Below are positions 11,151 to 23,800 of a stretch of DNA of 64,000 bases, piece by piece. This stretch comes from Panaeolus papilionaceus (Eukaryota; Basidiomycota; Agaricomycetes; Agaricales): NCBI GenBank assembly GCA_015501605.1, contig JADNRZ010000028.1, forward strand, positions 186,001-250,000, read 5' to 3'. Within the stretch, counting starts at the first letter, position 1. The number at the start of each line of letters is the position of its first letter. Under the pieces are notes generated by a model. The model was not told where the DNA came from, made no database searches, and was given only the letters and a program-made list of their open reading frames with translations. Both the position numbers and the translations under genes were made by a program.

Positions 11151-12981
11151 ATGGATAACAGCAGTCAGCCTGCTCAGCCAATTCTGCTTACTTGGGAGAG
11201 GCTCAGGTCTAGCCTAGTCAATGACATGAAAAAGAACCACCCAACGTACGAACCAGGGCATACGAAGACAGCACACTCTTGCCGGACAGCGTCGAACATG
11301 GCTGAGCAGGCCATCTCTAATAATCTCGATATCTGCCTAGCATCACTCAGCTCCCCTGTAGCCTCTCAATCAGGAACTCTTGCCATCCACTACGATCATT
11401 CCAAAGACTCCAAGCTGGATGAGGTGAAGATAGAGCACCTCCCGTTCAGAGAACACTTCAGGACAACAATGCAAGTCGTCAACAGTCTAGAGGATGTTGC
11501 CAATCTCCCCTTGAGACAGTGGATGGATGATGGCGTGGAGGCAACGACACAGGACTGGATATGTTCCCCACCAACTCGGCCCCTCTATCACATCCTCAGA
11601 TTTCTCCAGCTCTATTTTATACGGGAACTCATTTCCGCTGGAGTAGCGGTGAATAGCAATGCAATCGACAGCATCTGTCAAATTCAAATATATGACGCGC
11701 CACATCCAAGTTCTAGCCAATGTTCAATGGACAAAATCATTGGCGTGAGACGCCATGAAAAATGGGATGTTGTTACCCTCATTGAATTCAAGAGGTGGTC
11801 CCTAGCCATTAGTCCGCCAGGCAGATCTGTGATAGACATTATCGACGATGCCGTCGCTGATGAGACATCGTTTCACAAGTGGAAAACATTCCTCGAACAT
11901 CATGCGAACTGTAGGCGAAAGAAGAGCTCAGAGACAGCGCATGCGACTGTTGCTCAGGTAAGCCTTTTTCCACCAATAACATCACGATACCAGAGGCCTC
12001 AAATGTGTTGGTTGTCAGGCCTTCGAGCAGTTGTGCAATGACGCTCAGAGGTACATACTCTCGCCAGGTGCCAGACTCCTTCTGACAGGCGTCTATGGAC
12101 ACCAGCACCATGTTGTTTATGATCGGACAGAACGGAAGCTGCTGTGGTCCGAGAACCTGGCCAGCGAATCATTAAAAGTCGCAGCTACCAACGAGGAACT
12201 CAGAAAATCACCCGAAGTCAACAAAGATATTCTGGACTACTTCTTCAACGCCTTATTCAAGGATATGCAACAAGCCATTGATAGATGGAGAAACGCGACC
12301 CCCAAACCAGATTCATCAGCCCATGCGATGTCTTTTACAACTCCACTTCTCCTGAAATCTGTGCGTACAATGCTGCCGGGGTTTTATGCCCCGTTTCTGG
12401 TGATGGCATTTCACCTCACATTTTCTGTACGATCAGACGTGATGAATCCATTGCATGTCGAAACTAGCTGGCCTAGATTGCCTATGATGTGAGTGTCTAA
12501 TCTGTGGAGAGTCGAATTACTTATCTGACCTTGTACTAGTCCATTATATTTAAATCTGAGGGTTCACTGGATAGGAAACAGTGTGGTTTGGAGGGACACA
12601 GAGACGGATGTTGTATTCAAGCAATTTTTCACTGCCGACCAGTACAAACGTGAGCTGGGTTTTTATCGCCGACTTGCTCACCTGCCTTGGATACCTACTG
12701 TGCTGGGGACCGTTTCAACTGCGGGGAGATGGGGTATTTTCACTTTGTTTGCGGGACGTCCGATTCAAGAGGATGAGTGGGAAGAGGTAGTTCCCGCTTT
12801 GGAATGTTGGGTAAAGGAGCTTCACCGCCTGGGGATCCATCATCATGATCTTGCGTGCCGAAATGTTCTGAAGGGACCCAATGGATCCCTCACGCTCATT
12901 GATTTTGATAGCGCAGTTGAATCGGGGCAGTGCAACCTGTTGGAGTGCCCCGATCTGGATGTAGACACTCCACTTGATTAG
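11151..12981 (+). CDS. PD-(D/E)XK nuclease-like plus protein kinase fusion, three exons
   Basis: A clean model joins 11151-11957, 12019-12488 and 12582-12981. Introns are GTAAGC..CAG and GTGAGT..CAG with phases 0 and 2, giving 558 aa. The N-terminal half contains WDVVTLIEFKRW (about residue 203-214), an acidic residue some 17 positions before it, and the E-x-K of PD-(D/E)XK nucleases. The C-terminal part carries VVFKQF (candidate nucleotide-binding lysine), HHHDLACRNVL (about residue 510, HxD catalytic loop with Asn) and LIDFDSAVE (about 530, DFD in place of DFG). This nuclease-like plus kinase order is known in fungal Crinkler-related (CR) effector families; that link is an inference. No secretion signal is visible. 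No stop or frameshift breaks it, unlike most neighbours. Confidence 0.65.
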
Positions 12982-13138
12982 GTAGCTTTCGATACATGGA
13001 TGGCTGTTGAATAGCATTGTGACCCATTTTTTTTTGTTGAAAATAGTCAATTCAAATTATTCGACCTGACATTGGCGTTTTTGCTACCAGATAATGAAAC
13101 CTCTTAGCACATTCTCCAAAGCATTCCCGCATCCAGTC

Positions 13139-16100
13139 GTGAATATCATAATCGCAACTCTACTTTAAAAGCTGCTGGAGATACATTGATGATATATAGC
13201 GAGTGTGCTCCTTGTTGGAAGACGGAGTCAACCTTGAGCTGCCTGCACTCTTCACTCAAATCGACGGGGTATGACCTTTTTCAAACTCCGACATATTGAC
13301 GGAAGTAACGATTCAATTCCCAGCTCCTGATCATGGCTCCAATATCATTCAAAATGCTCAACCTTGCTGGATTTCTCTAAACTGCTGGGCCAATTTACAA
13401 ACTTTTATTCATGGTGCATCACCTGGTGGCAGATTGACTGCGTGAGTTACACGTCTTGTAACTAGGGAGGAAAGCTCTGCATGGATGTGTCAGTTGCGGA
13501 ACTTCTACCAGCTGGTGCATCGCCCTCGCCCTCATCCCGGAACTTTGGACTTGGTGGTGATATGTTATTCAGCTAGAGCTTTGGTGAGTGAGTTATATAA
13601 ACTGAATTTTTAATATGTATATATATATTCAATTCTTACTCAACTCTCAAACAGGATAGCGAGAATACGACCTCGGCGGGAGGAGTCATGAGGCGAGCGT
13701 CCACTGTCATTACCATGTCCAACACCATGACACCACCCCATACCTCGTCTGAGGATAAAAGTGATATTCTGTCACTCAGATGCAGTTCGTCGAGGACATC
13801 GCTTACCCAGTCACTTTTTGGTAGTGGTGGATCCAAGAACGTGGACGTTCCTGCTCCTCTGATCGCAGAGAGCCCGTCCAGGGAATGAGAAGCTACCAGC
13901 GGAGAGTCGTTTAATAAGGATGATGCAGGACTTGGTCCTTCTCCTCTCACCAAAAACCCATCTGGTACACCCACAGAAGCCGACACTTCCACCTCTATAT
14001 CTACCCCTGCCCCACCGCCTCCTCAAGAGAGGGAAATGGATACCACAGCTCCAGCACTCGTCGACTCGTCTGCTGGAAATCATGGCGCTTTCAAGGACAA
14101 GCTCGACAACGACACTCATGGTGGCGCGGTGTCTGATCCATTTGCATCCCCACCACCCGCTCCTCAGGTTGTCACGGAGACACCTCAGCCTCTTGCTCCT
14201 GAGACGATCCCCACAACTCGTCTCCAGCTCCTGTTCCCATTCCTCCTGCATTTTCTCCCGCAGTTGACAGTAGAATTCTATTGCACCTGCACCTGCTGCG
14301 TCATCCTACGTCTCGCCACCACCTTCCATCCCCGTTTCTCGTGCGCCAAGTGTCGTGCCAGCTCAAATGTTGAGGGCACCTTCAGCTGAACCACCTGTGC
14401 CCTCTGAACCCATTTCACGTGCTTCCTCCGATTACGGTTACGTGCCACCTCCAGTGATTGAGCCTGTATCTCGTGTTCCGTCCAACCAACCACCCGCTTT
14501 CCATCCCCGTTTCTCCTGCTCCTTCCAACTCACCTCGACCTCAACCCACTCATTCTGTCCCTGTTTCAAGGGTTTCATCTCAACAACCACGTGCACCGAC
14601 CAACATCTCTCGTGCCCCCTCTAAACAGCCCACTACACCCACTGTTCCCGTAACACGAGAACCCTCTCAAGAACCCAGCATCGCCGTCACTGTAGCTCCC
14701 ACTCCTATCACTCAACCTGCGTCATCTGAGGCCGCTGAGACATTTCCTAACCCCCATCCCGAATTCACGCTCACTCTTGCCTCACCCTTTGAGTCACCAG
14801 CTCCTCCTTTTCCCATCGTTCCTCAAGTTATGCCTCAGGCAGATCCTTACTCCAACTCTTTCGCTGATCTATACGCAGGGCACGATATCTGGGGAGTAGC
14901 GGTGACCAATCCCAAGTTTGAACGCAGTGCACCTATCCCTTCAATTCCCGTCCCTGTTCCTGTTCAACCAGCACCTCAATCCCGAGTTGAGGCGAAGAAA
15001 CTTGAACCAGAGGTTCGCGTCGACCCATGGGGTGTGCTCTCTGTTTCAACCGCGATTATTGGTGCGGGTGCAGTCGGGATGGATAGGGTGGCGAATTTGT
15101 CCAAGGAGAGCAGGAAGTCGGGGAAACCGTATGCTAGCTGTTGCTGCTGCTGCTGTTCCTGTTAGTCTGGAGGTTGGCCAGCAGGCTTAGTAAATTGCGG
15201 GTGTGGGGGTGAGCGATGTACTCGCGAGCCTAGTGTTCGGTGAGCTGAGGTTCTATGTTGTTTTATTTAAGCTTGAACTCATGTTTTGTTTAAGCATGCC
15301 TAATCCGCATGATCGTAGCACTGCAGCGTCAACTACGGTCGATTTTGCGGACCCGCTCTTGCATCCTGGTCCTATAGCTGGTCAAGAACAGCCACGTCAC
15401 AATCAAGGGGAGATGGCTATTCCAAGGTTTGTGCTTTTCCTATTCATCTTATCACAAATATTCGTTTTCTAACGCGAATATTAATATTATCTCAGACCTG
15501 AGCCGACTATGAGCATGATTGTCATCGGCAGCAAGGGCTGACACGAGGACCACCCAATCATTTTCATGCCTCTTGCCACCTTTCCAAGAAGTGGTGTTAG
15601 GAAAATACCTCTTGTCACAACGATCTTAGACGACGTGAGTATCTCGCCTTTCCCTCATCTTCTATCACCCCACGTTTTCAACTAATCGCTCATTTCATTA
15701 CTCGTTTAGCGAATGCACCCAACTCCTCTCTTCCCAACTCGAGGATGTCAAGAGTATTCTTCAATGCCCGTCCAGTACCTGTTCCTGTCCCTTCCTATCC
15801 CACTACCATCGCTCACGTCGACGTCTTCCCCCTCGCTGGATTGTCTGCTCTGCCCCAATCAAGAACAGGGCTACTCGTCCAAAACTATGTCCAACCTCGC
15901 AGCCGAAAGGCACTCACGGATCCTCACATCCCAACTCCAACCCCGCCTGCACTTGCATGAGTGGTTGGAGTACCATCTCCCTGATGGGATGTTTTACTAC
16001 GTTCACCCTACGTGTAAACTCGTTACAGACCTCAACTTGAGGCGAGACGGGGTGTTGGATCGGGTTACTGCGTGGATGGATGAAGATGGAAGGGAGGATG

Positions 16101-16150
16101 AGAGTGTGGGTGTGTGCGTTGAAGGGTGGATTGTAGAGTGCGTAGATGGA
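13139..16150. repeat. 3,012-bp segmental duplication, copy A
   Basis: This block matches 56725-59736 at a constant offset of 43,586 with no indel. I see one base difference, C versus T near 15830. The left edge is at GTGAATATC and the right edge at GTAGATGGA. Beyond the right edge the two loci stay related but are clearly diverged. Confidence 0.92.
13282..13663. repeat. 382-bp block present three times in the window
   Basis: This part of copy A also occurs in copy B (56868-57249) and in inverted orientation at 31089-31470, with a few substitutions. It ends at AACAGGATAGC, next to the first coding segment of the WW-type gene. It contains an AT-rich tract with a TATATATATA run. No clear terminal inverted repeats or target duplication were found. 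Confidence 0.8.
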
Positions 16151-17399
16151 CTGCCCAATGCTTTTAGGAGGCAACAATGGGAAGCCGAAGAGGCCTTAAA
16201 GGGACCCACGCACGATAGTGCTAGAGCGTTATTGGGTTGATCACCATGCAAGGAGTGTGGTGAAAGATGAAGAAGTGTTACTCCCACCTGGACGTGGAAA
16301 TGGCTATGGAGGTGTGAGGAGCGCCAAAGGGAAAGAGGAGGTCGACGTTGGGGGATGAGGAGTGATGATGATGGTGAGTTTCCTTTCATCGTTAATCATT
16401 AGCTTACTGACTGTTTTTATTGGTAGAGCTGGACATAGAGTACAATTATTGGACGTTCATGGAAGCTCACCCTGCGCATACAGCTTTACTGCCCCGTGCC
16501 ACGGCTGGAGCTATGGGTGTTCTTACTTGGGCATAAACAGATCGTCTTTTCCCCTCTCACCGCTCCATTCCGCCATCGTTAAACAAAGAAGAATGCAACA
16601 AGCTCAGCACCATTGTTGAGATCTTTTAGTCCCGGTACATTTGTTCATTTAATATCTAGATCACTGTACTAACCATAAGCCTCAGACAAAACCGACGAAA
16701 ACAAGATTGAAACGTGCATTATCTCGCTTATCCTCATCTGCTTCGCTCTTTGGCGTCAAAGTTACTTCCGCCCACACAAAGCCCTCCCGATCGACGCACA
16801 CCTAGACGCCCCAATGGCCTCGTCTCTCCCAACCAAGGTCGTTCCGCATTCCACATTGTTGAACCATTGCTGCTCACCTCCTACTCGGGATTCTATACAT
16901 CTTCTCTGAGAATAGCATCTTCGTAAGTAATCTTCATACATTTCTTTATCATTAAACTTCCTAACATATCTTTTTTATTATTGTATTCAGGCTATTATCA
17001 TCCTCAACACCTCTATCGCCTTCCTCTCTATCCTCTCTCTCTCCTACTTCTCTCGTATCTCGTCTCTTTCGCTACGCTGTCATTGGTTACGACAGGAATC
17101 GCATTCCTGCATCATAAATCTGAGATGGAGGATTCGTCATCGTCGTCGATGGCTAGTCAAATGCACAGATTTAATGAGGAGAAGAGGATTATTACCGTAT
17201 GTATCTTTTTCCAGTCATTTATCCGTCCCCGTTTTCTGTGCTGATGACCTATCTTTTCTTTTAGGTCCGTAATCTCGTCCTTTCTGCTCCGGTCGTTTTA
17301 CTTTCATATTCCATAATCGCATTCCTCTTCACCAACATCGCTCATACACTCCCTAAGCTGTTTTTCTGGTTCACTTCCATCGTTCATTTCGTTCTTTAA
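13688..17399 (+). pseudogene. WW-domain/transmembrane family gene, copy A, degraded
   Basis: Coding segments run from an acidic and Ser/Pro-rich N-terminus (PSPLTKNPSGTPTEADTSTS), through Pro-rich repeats (PVSRAPSVVPAQ, ITQPASSEAAETFPNP) and DPWGVLSVSTAIIGAGAVGM, to a WW-like motif (HEWLEYHLPDGMFYYVHPTC, about 15955). After that come a soluble segment (DENKIETCIISLILICFALW) and C-terminal hydrophobic helices ending IAHTLPKLFFWFTSIVHFVL at 17399. In-frame TGA codons occur near 13886 and 15540. Frame changes occur near 14240, 14500 and 15150, and more in the 16.8-kb segment. The family resembles basidiomycete WW plus C-terminal membrane proteins of unknown function. Introns with GT..AG ends are visible near 15427, 15640, 16376 and 17200. 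I read it as non-functional. Confidence 0.6.
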
Positions 17400-19470
17400 T
17401 TACATTGGACGCCTTTTTGTTTCCTCCCTTGCAACACTCTGTATACTTGATTTTGTTGCACATAAGCTTCTATTTGTTAGCGTGAATGCTTTTATTCACC
17501 CCATTAAAGCCTTGTTGGACATCACGCACTCAAGAACAGCAACGATAACTCTCGTCCAGCTGTCGCCACAACAAGTTACACAACAACAGATTGCGCTTCA
17601 GCGATCAGCGTCAAGTTAGCGACATAAGGGTTTCGGGGTTGAAAAGAGAGGAGACGACGTGGAAAGGAGGACATGCCACTCATGTAGTGCCTCTACCCAG
17701 TAATGGACAAAAGAGGATTGCAGGGTGGGGTGCCTGCCACACCCGTTGAAGAACACTGGACGTTGCGTACTCGCATGACCTAGCAAATCAAAGCATGTCA
17801 TATCTTACCTCTCAACAACCACATGTTCACACTCGCTTTCCCGCAACCCATACTCTCTGGTATGGCAACACTTCAGGACAACCAAGAAGACACAGCCGGG
17901 AGAGATTTTCTGGGTCCAATGTGGTTGGGACGTCGAAGTTGAAGAGCGCAAGAGCAATGAATTCTGCGGTGCCAAAAGCGCAAGAAAAAACCTGGAAAAG
18001 TGGTATTCAACACCCCCCCCCCCCCCAAATCCTTGCCTGTATCCGGAACAACGTCAAACCCCCAAAAGGGGGAGGGGGAGAGGGGACCGGGTTGGCGTTG
18101 GTGGGGATGATGAGTGAAGTTTTGGAGGCTGTGGTTGTGGGGGTGCTTAAGAGGAAGAGAAGGGAGAGATCAATTCAGGAAGCATCGGGACGAGGGGAAG
18201 GAAAGGGAGAACAACGATGAGAGACACAGACCCACCCCATGGCTAGAACCCACATTTCCACCTGATGCACTACGAGAGACTGAGGCAACTACGTTTTTGA
18301 AGAAGAGGAAAGAGCCTGATAAAGCACGCGAACGGCAGGAGATGACGAGGACGTCCCACCATCGTGATATCTCCCTAACACACACTCCCATTAACTCCAG
18401 CTCCGTCATCAGATCACTTGCGCAATCATACCAATTGCCCCACTACCGCCTCAGCCAACTACAGCAACAGCTCAGCGTTGGAGTTGTCATCTTCTAAAGT
18501 GAGAGCTAGAGTTCGGGAAGGGTTTTAGCTGAGAATGGGGGTTCCAACGTTCACAATGTTGTCTGTCTCCCCATCTCACCCCAGTATCTCTACCTTCCAG
18601 TCTGGACTCTTGACACCTTCTCTTCCCCTTGACACTCCAGCAAGTTCTTTATCAAGACCCGGATCAGAGCACCCTCGACGTCAACATCAACATTGTTGCC
18701 CCCTTCGCCCACCGGATCTACCCCTTATACCAGCTTAAATGCCCACTCCCACCCCAGGTCAACTCCGTATGCACCCCAATGTAAATCCTTTTCTTGGTTC
18801 CCGGGTCTACCCTCTGTGTCTCCACTGGTGTGTTGGTGTCCATTGCACGGTGTAGCTGTTGCAACGAAGGAGATAACGCGAGGATGGAGGTGGAGAGGGG
18901 GAAGACGAAGACACAAGTCCCAACAGTGATGCTACAGATCACTCTGGGTACATCTCACCTCCATCCATCGATTCAGAAACAGCCAAGGGAGCTGGGAGCT
19001 GGGCCACTGGAGTATACGCACCCACCATCCTCACCTTCGCCTCCGCACAGTCACAGAGGAGCGATGCATTACATTGTCTCGATAGCGTCGTTCCCTCATT
19101 ACCCGCCTGCTACAGGATCGCATACGGGATCGTTCTCCCAGTCTCAGTCTCAAGCTCTGTACGGAGGAGCAGGAGTAGGTGCAATAGGTGCGGGAATGAA
19201 AGGAAGAGGAGCACCTTCATTAGAGGCAAACGTGTAACAAGAATTTGAACGCGAGTGGTGGTTGTCGAGTTTTGGGTTGCATGGAATATTGAGGTTGCCA
19301 GGGGAGGGAGAAGTCTGTAGACCGCGGGGGTGGGAGGAGGGAAATGAGGAGAGAGGAGGAACGATGGTGAAGGCAAAAAGGAGGTGATGAAGGACGACCG
19401 AGCGATGCAAAGGAGAGAGCGAGGGAAAGACCGTCTCTGCTCCTGCGTCTACCAACGAGTCGAACTCGAC
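17400..19470. other. No nameable gene; low-complexity coding debris
   Basis: Short frames on both strands are Ser/Pro-rich (for example LTPSLPLDTPASSLSRPG near 18610) and do not join into a gene. A run of about 15 C lies near 18012, followed by a G-rich tract at 18064. The debris at 18.5-19.5 kb resembles the disordered half of the WW-type genes in composition only. Confidence 0.3.
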
Positions 19471-19625
19471 GACAACTTCAGGTCTTACAATCCTCCGTCT
19501 CATTGACATCTATTGTCGTCACCTGCATTGATGCCTTAGTATTCTTGACTCTGGTTCTGGTCCTTTTCCACGACTTTGGATCTCTTAATCTGCAACCCTC
19601 AACCGTACCGCACCAGGCACGCACT
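19470..19625 (+). pseudogene. Membrane-segment fragment related to 56545-56690
   Basis: Read on the plus strand, this fragment encodes QSSVSLTSIVVTCIDALVF and then FGSLNLQPSTV. The minus strand of 56545-56690 encodes QSSVSTTVIIVTCIGGLVS and SLNLQPS-like sequence. Over about 140 bases I estimate roughly three quarters identity by eye. Both are isolated from any intact gene. The hydrophobic stretch could be a membrane helix. The function is unknown. Confidence 0.4.
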
Positions 19626-19878
19626 TCCAGAAACCACTAGACGGATATTTCTGTCCGCCGCTGTTCAAGAATCAAGGAATAACAACAAGTCGTAGCCCTG
19701 TGTCTACTCAAACTCTGCCTTGAACCCATCCCATGCGATGGATGCGGGGTTTGTGTTTTAAATTTTCTGTCCCAGGGATGGCTCCGCCAACGATATCAAA
19801 TTGTTGAGCTGAATATTCTCTGAAAATTTGATGAGAATCCAAAAAATCGAAGTATAAATAGTAATGTCAAGTCTGTAC

Positions 19879-20416
19879 CTGGAGCGCGAACAGTGCCTTG
19901 GAGGCTTTGAAATGACTGCAATATTTGAGCATGTGTCCGATCCACCTTTACACAAAGGTCCTCAATCTTGAGGAGTGATGTCGTGAGGGCACCCTGGATG
20001 CCTACTGCGAGCCTCTCGGGAGCATTAGCCAGGTCACGCTTGATGTCTTCCTCGACGCTCTTGATGATGACAGTTGAGGTCTCAGAGAATTCACAAAATC
20101 AAGGGTGTTGAATGGGGCATATTGAAAGATAGGGGCGTCTAAATACCATTGGTACTGAACTGCTGAGTCTTGTAGTAGAAGACAACAAAAGGATCGAAGC
20201 ATCTGGCGAAGCTGAATTAAAGTCTGGTCCTTCGCACGCACGCCATAGCTCCCAACACGTTCAACCAGCTTTTCTTCCTCTTGTTCAATCCACGGAAATA
20301 TAGCTGATACAAGCTCAACAGGAGGATCTGAAAGACGACTGGTCAAAGAAATCCCTAAGTACTTGAATGAGTAATGTCTTACCAAGCGCATCACGAGAGA
20401 TGAAATACGAGTCCAT
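19879..20416 (-). pseudogene. Crypton-like GCR1_C/Ndc10-type recombinase C-terminal fragment
   Basis: Reading the minus strand from an ATG at 20416: MDSYFISRDAL, a short GTAAGA..CAG intron, then DPPVELVSAIFPWIEQEEEK, KDQTLIQLRQMLRSFCCLLL, QDSAVQYQWYLDAPIFQYAP and FNTLDF. After one missing base comes FCEFSETSTVIIKSVEEDIK and a helical tail ending at a GTACAG donor (19879). The IFPWIE and P-x-F-x-YAPFN motifs are those I recall from the GCR1_C-like C-terminal half of fungal Crypton-type tyrosine recombinases and their domesticated relatives. The catalytic domain that should precede it is absent. The single-base frameshift near 20090 could be decay or an assembly error. Confidence 0.45.
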
Positions 20417-20869
20417 CTCCAAGCTAAATGTCCCTCAATTCTTGCTTTGGGTGTACAACCTGGGACTGAGAGTCTAAGGGATTGGATGGGCACTTTACAG
20501 CCTGAGTGGTGACTGGTTTGGAAAGACGACGCCTGTGTGTGTTCTTTGACTTTATACTGGCATGGCGATGCTTTTGGGGCCGATCTGCTCTCATTGTTCC
20601 AATGGGTTTTTTTTGAACGGTTGATATGGATTTGATGTCACAGTAGAGCAAATGGGTCGCGAATGTTCAAACTTCAGTTGAAGGTGTTGGAAGAGCGCCC
20701 ACTTTCACATGAACACCATTTTACTTCAAGTTGAGTATAGACAAAAGAGACATGAAGTAGCTAGCATTGAGGAGCAGTGTCTCTCAGAGCACAAACCAAC
20801 TACCTACAATTCTCAATATATCTGTGTTTAACACCTGGGTTCAAGAGCAACCCACCACCTTCCCAATAA

Positions 20870-23800
20870 TCAGTCTCCATAATTGTCACCGGAGTCGGAT
20901 GCCATGTCATCCATGTATTCAGACTCGGACTCACTAGCCTCCTCTTGCTCAGCGCAGAGTTGGGGTTTAGAGGAACCTGTAGTTGAGCGAGTCGCCCGGG
21001 TTATTGCAAGGGATGTGGATGGAGGTGGCACCTTCTGGAGTTTCTGCTTGGCTTTCCCTTTGTTTGAAGCAGGCGCCTTTTGCTGTGATTTACTCCCCTT
21101 GAGATGAGAAGATGCATATGAAAAGGATGATGCCACATCATCGTATGACTTTGCCCTCAGGGCAGACTGGTGGGCTTCTTCTTTTGTTCCTGCCAACCCA
21201 AGCATGTCATGGTGCTCACGAGAGGCGGACCAGCTTCTGTGCCTTTCAGTGGCCACACTGGATCCATGCTCGAACTCTCGTGCATAGTGCATTTCAGCAA
21301 CTTGTGTTGTGTGTCCTGCCAGCCTGTGAACATCACTGCTGGCAAAAGGTTTAGATTTGTGGAACTGAAGACTTGGAAGGTGCTTGATTTGAAAGGCGAT
21401 CATGATTTGTCGCCACATTCGGAGTGCCATGGGATAGCCTGTAATTTCTTTCAGTACCATCCCAACTGCTTCTGAGTAAGTGGTCTCCTTCCAGCCTTGG
21501 CCATTGGAAGCAAACAGCTGGTTGAAATAAGCTGCCAAAAGAGTTTCTGAGTTGGGCCCAAATGAATAGGATCGAGCTGTCTGGAGTATCATGATCTCAA
21601 CTGGCCGAACAACCCGGATTAGAAGGTACATGAGCCTCCAGAGCTCAAAGGGCACATAGCGTGAATTGTGCTTGTGCTGGCCAGTGATAGCCTGGCCCTT
21701 ATGATAGTTACCATCTAACCTTGCCATGCAAGTCGTTGGATCAAAGAAGAGGTGTCGCCTGCTATTCTGGGTGTTAGCGATCTGGTGTTTCACCATCTCA
21801 CTACCCCGTCCTGAGATGATAGAAATGTGGAGAAGACCTGCAAAACGTTGCCAGACCTCATGGATGGTTTTGATCCAGGCCTCAGCCTGGTTGACATCCA
21901 CTCGAAGATGATCTGCACCTATGGCAAGACCAAAGGCCCCAATTTTGAGCAGGTGCTCAATGAAAACACGAGAATGTGGGTTGGTGAGGGTGCCATCGGG
22001 ATTAGAAATGACTCCATATCCCTGTCGAAACTCGTCTCCTATGTCGGCAACAGAGTGCAAGCCAAACATGTCCTCCAGTTCAATGATAGAGGCAGAAATC
22101 CCCTTGAAGACCTCATGCATGAGCAGCAGCTCTGTTCTCCAGAGGTATTGGTGGAAGTTGAGCTTGAAAGTCTCAAATTTGATCATGACGCCTTCAACAC
22201 CACATAGGACATTGTTATCCCATGAAAATGCCCCTTTTCTTGCTGTGTGGAATGAAACAGCAGAAAATCGGTACATCCACTCCCTGAGCGTAGCAAATGG
22301 ACCAGCTCCATAGCTGGCAAGATGCATGTTGCAGAATTCATCTGTAACACTGTAGAAAATATGTCAGCCATAGAGCAATAACTCCAAATGGGAGGACAGA
22401 AAAATGTTGAAACCCACTTCAGCCAGTTCTTCTCTGAGCTTTTATTCTGCACTTTATCAGAGATGAAATGCAGCGCTCTCAGCCGGACACAATAGCAGAT
22501 CCTAGCCAGCACTGGTGGGATGAGGTGGATGTGGATGTATGATCCAGTATCATCAAGGAATTGACAAGCAACAAAGCATAGAAGGGGGGATTTATCAATA
22601 GCCAACTGAAAGGCATTATAGTCCAGGACTTGGCTTGGGAAGTAGACCGCCTCAATCAAGGCAATAAGTAGCTCTTTATGGGTCACAACCTCCTCAGAGT
22701 TTGACAGTGCTTCACTAAGCTGCTTCAGCCTCTCTTCTATCTTTGAACCACCTTGTATTACAAACCATCTCCATGTGATGGTATGCTTCTTCTGTTCTTG
22801 CCTGAAGAGAAGAAGGAGGCTCCAAAAAAAGGACACCTCAAGGCGAAGGTAGTCATTTATGGTTGTTGGGTTGGTGTTTGCCCTAAAAGGTGCTTTCTGA
22901 ACTTTTGCATTCCTATCATGTAAGAGCAGACCAGTTAGATAAAATATCTTTGAAGATTATCAGCACTCACAAGGTGGCATTTGTAATCCTCTGAAGTGCA
23001 GAGGTATGGACCCTTGATCCTGATAGAGGGTCCACCAGCTGTGTGTGGTCGAGAAAGAGACACAGCAAGGCATGCCGCATTCGGTGAAACTCAAGAGGTG
23101 CACTCTTGTCATTTGCAGAAGGTGTTTGAGGGAAGGACTTCTTGAATTGACTGCGGTCTTTTGGATCGGCAACCCTACACAGGTAGCCTTCAACTCCTGT
23201 TTCTGTGTATGCTTGTAACATGGGGGCAGAATTGATGGTCTTAGGAAGGTCATGGCAGAATTTGCTATTGAAGGAGTTTAAGATGTTGTCAAGTGATGTA
23301 AGTGTTGGCAGAGAAGATGTTGTTGAACTTGAAGGTTCTGGATCTGGAGAGCAATCCCCTTTGTGAGCACTAGGCACATACCCCTTTATCTCATACCAAG
23401 GAGCATTGATGCCTTTATTCAATGTGAGGGTTTGGGCCCAGACCCATCGACAGTATAGTCCACTGGCACCCCGTTCCTTTCCCTTGTGATCGCTTGTGAG
23501 ATGACCACGCGCCATGGTACTCTTGGTTAACAAGACCTTTAAACACTTTGGAATGCTGCATGCAACAGCTGGGTAAACCGCCAGTCCTTCTATGGGTTTT
23601 GTAAGCGGTAAAGAGAGCTGGAAAGTGTTTTCGTAATCGCTCTGGTTCCTGAAATTTACAATCTGAGATTGGTCCTTGAGTTTGAGTTTGATTTCGGGAT
23701 CCTGCAGTAAAGAGTTGGCTATTTTTTGTATGAATGCTTTCTTCGGCGTTGGCTTCATGTCCTCAATGTGCGGGTGCTCGACTGTTGCCTCTGTGTTGGA

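Noticed and set aside
18012..18028. Poly-C run as a structural feature
   Set aside because: A homopolymer of this kind is commonly slippage or sequencing noise, and nothing around it gives it a role.
20883..22313. Plus-strand frames opposite the OrsD-type gene
   Set aside because: They mirror the minus-strand exons and show no domain or splice pattern of their own.
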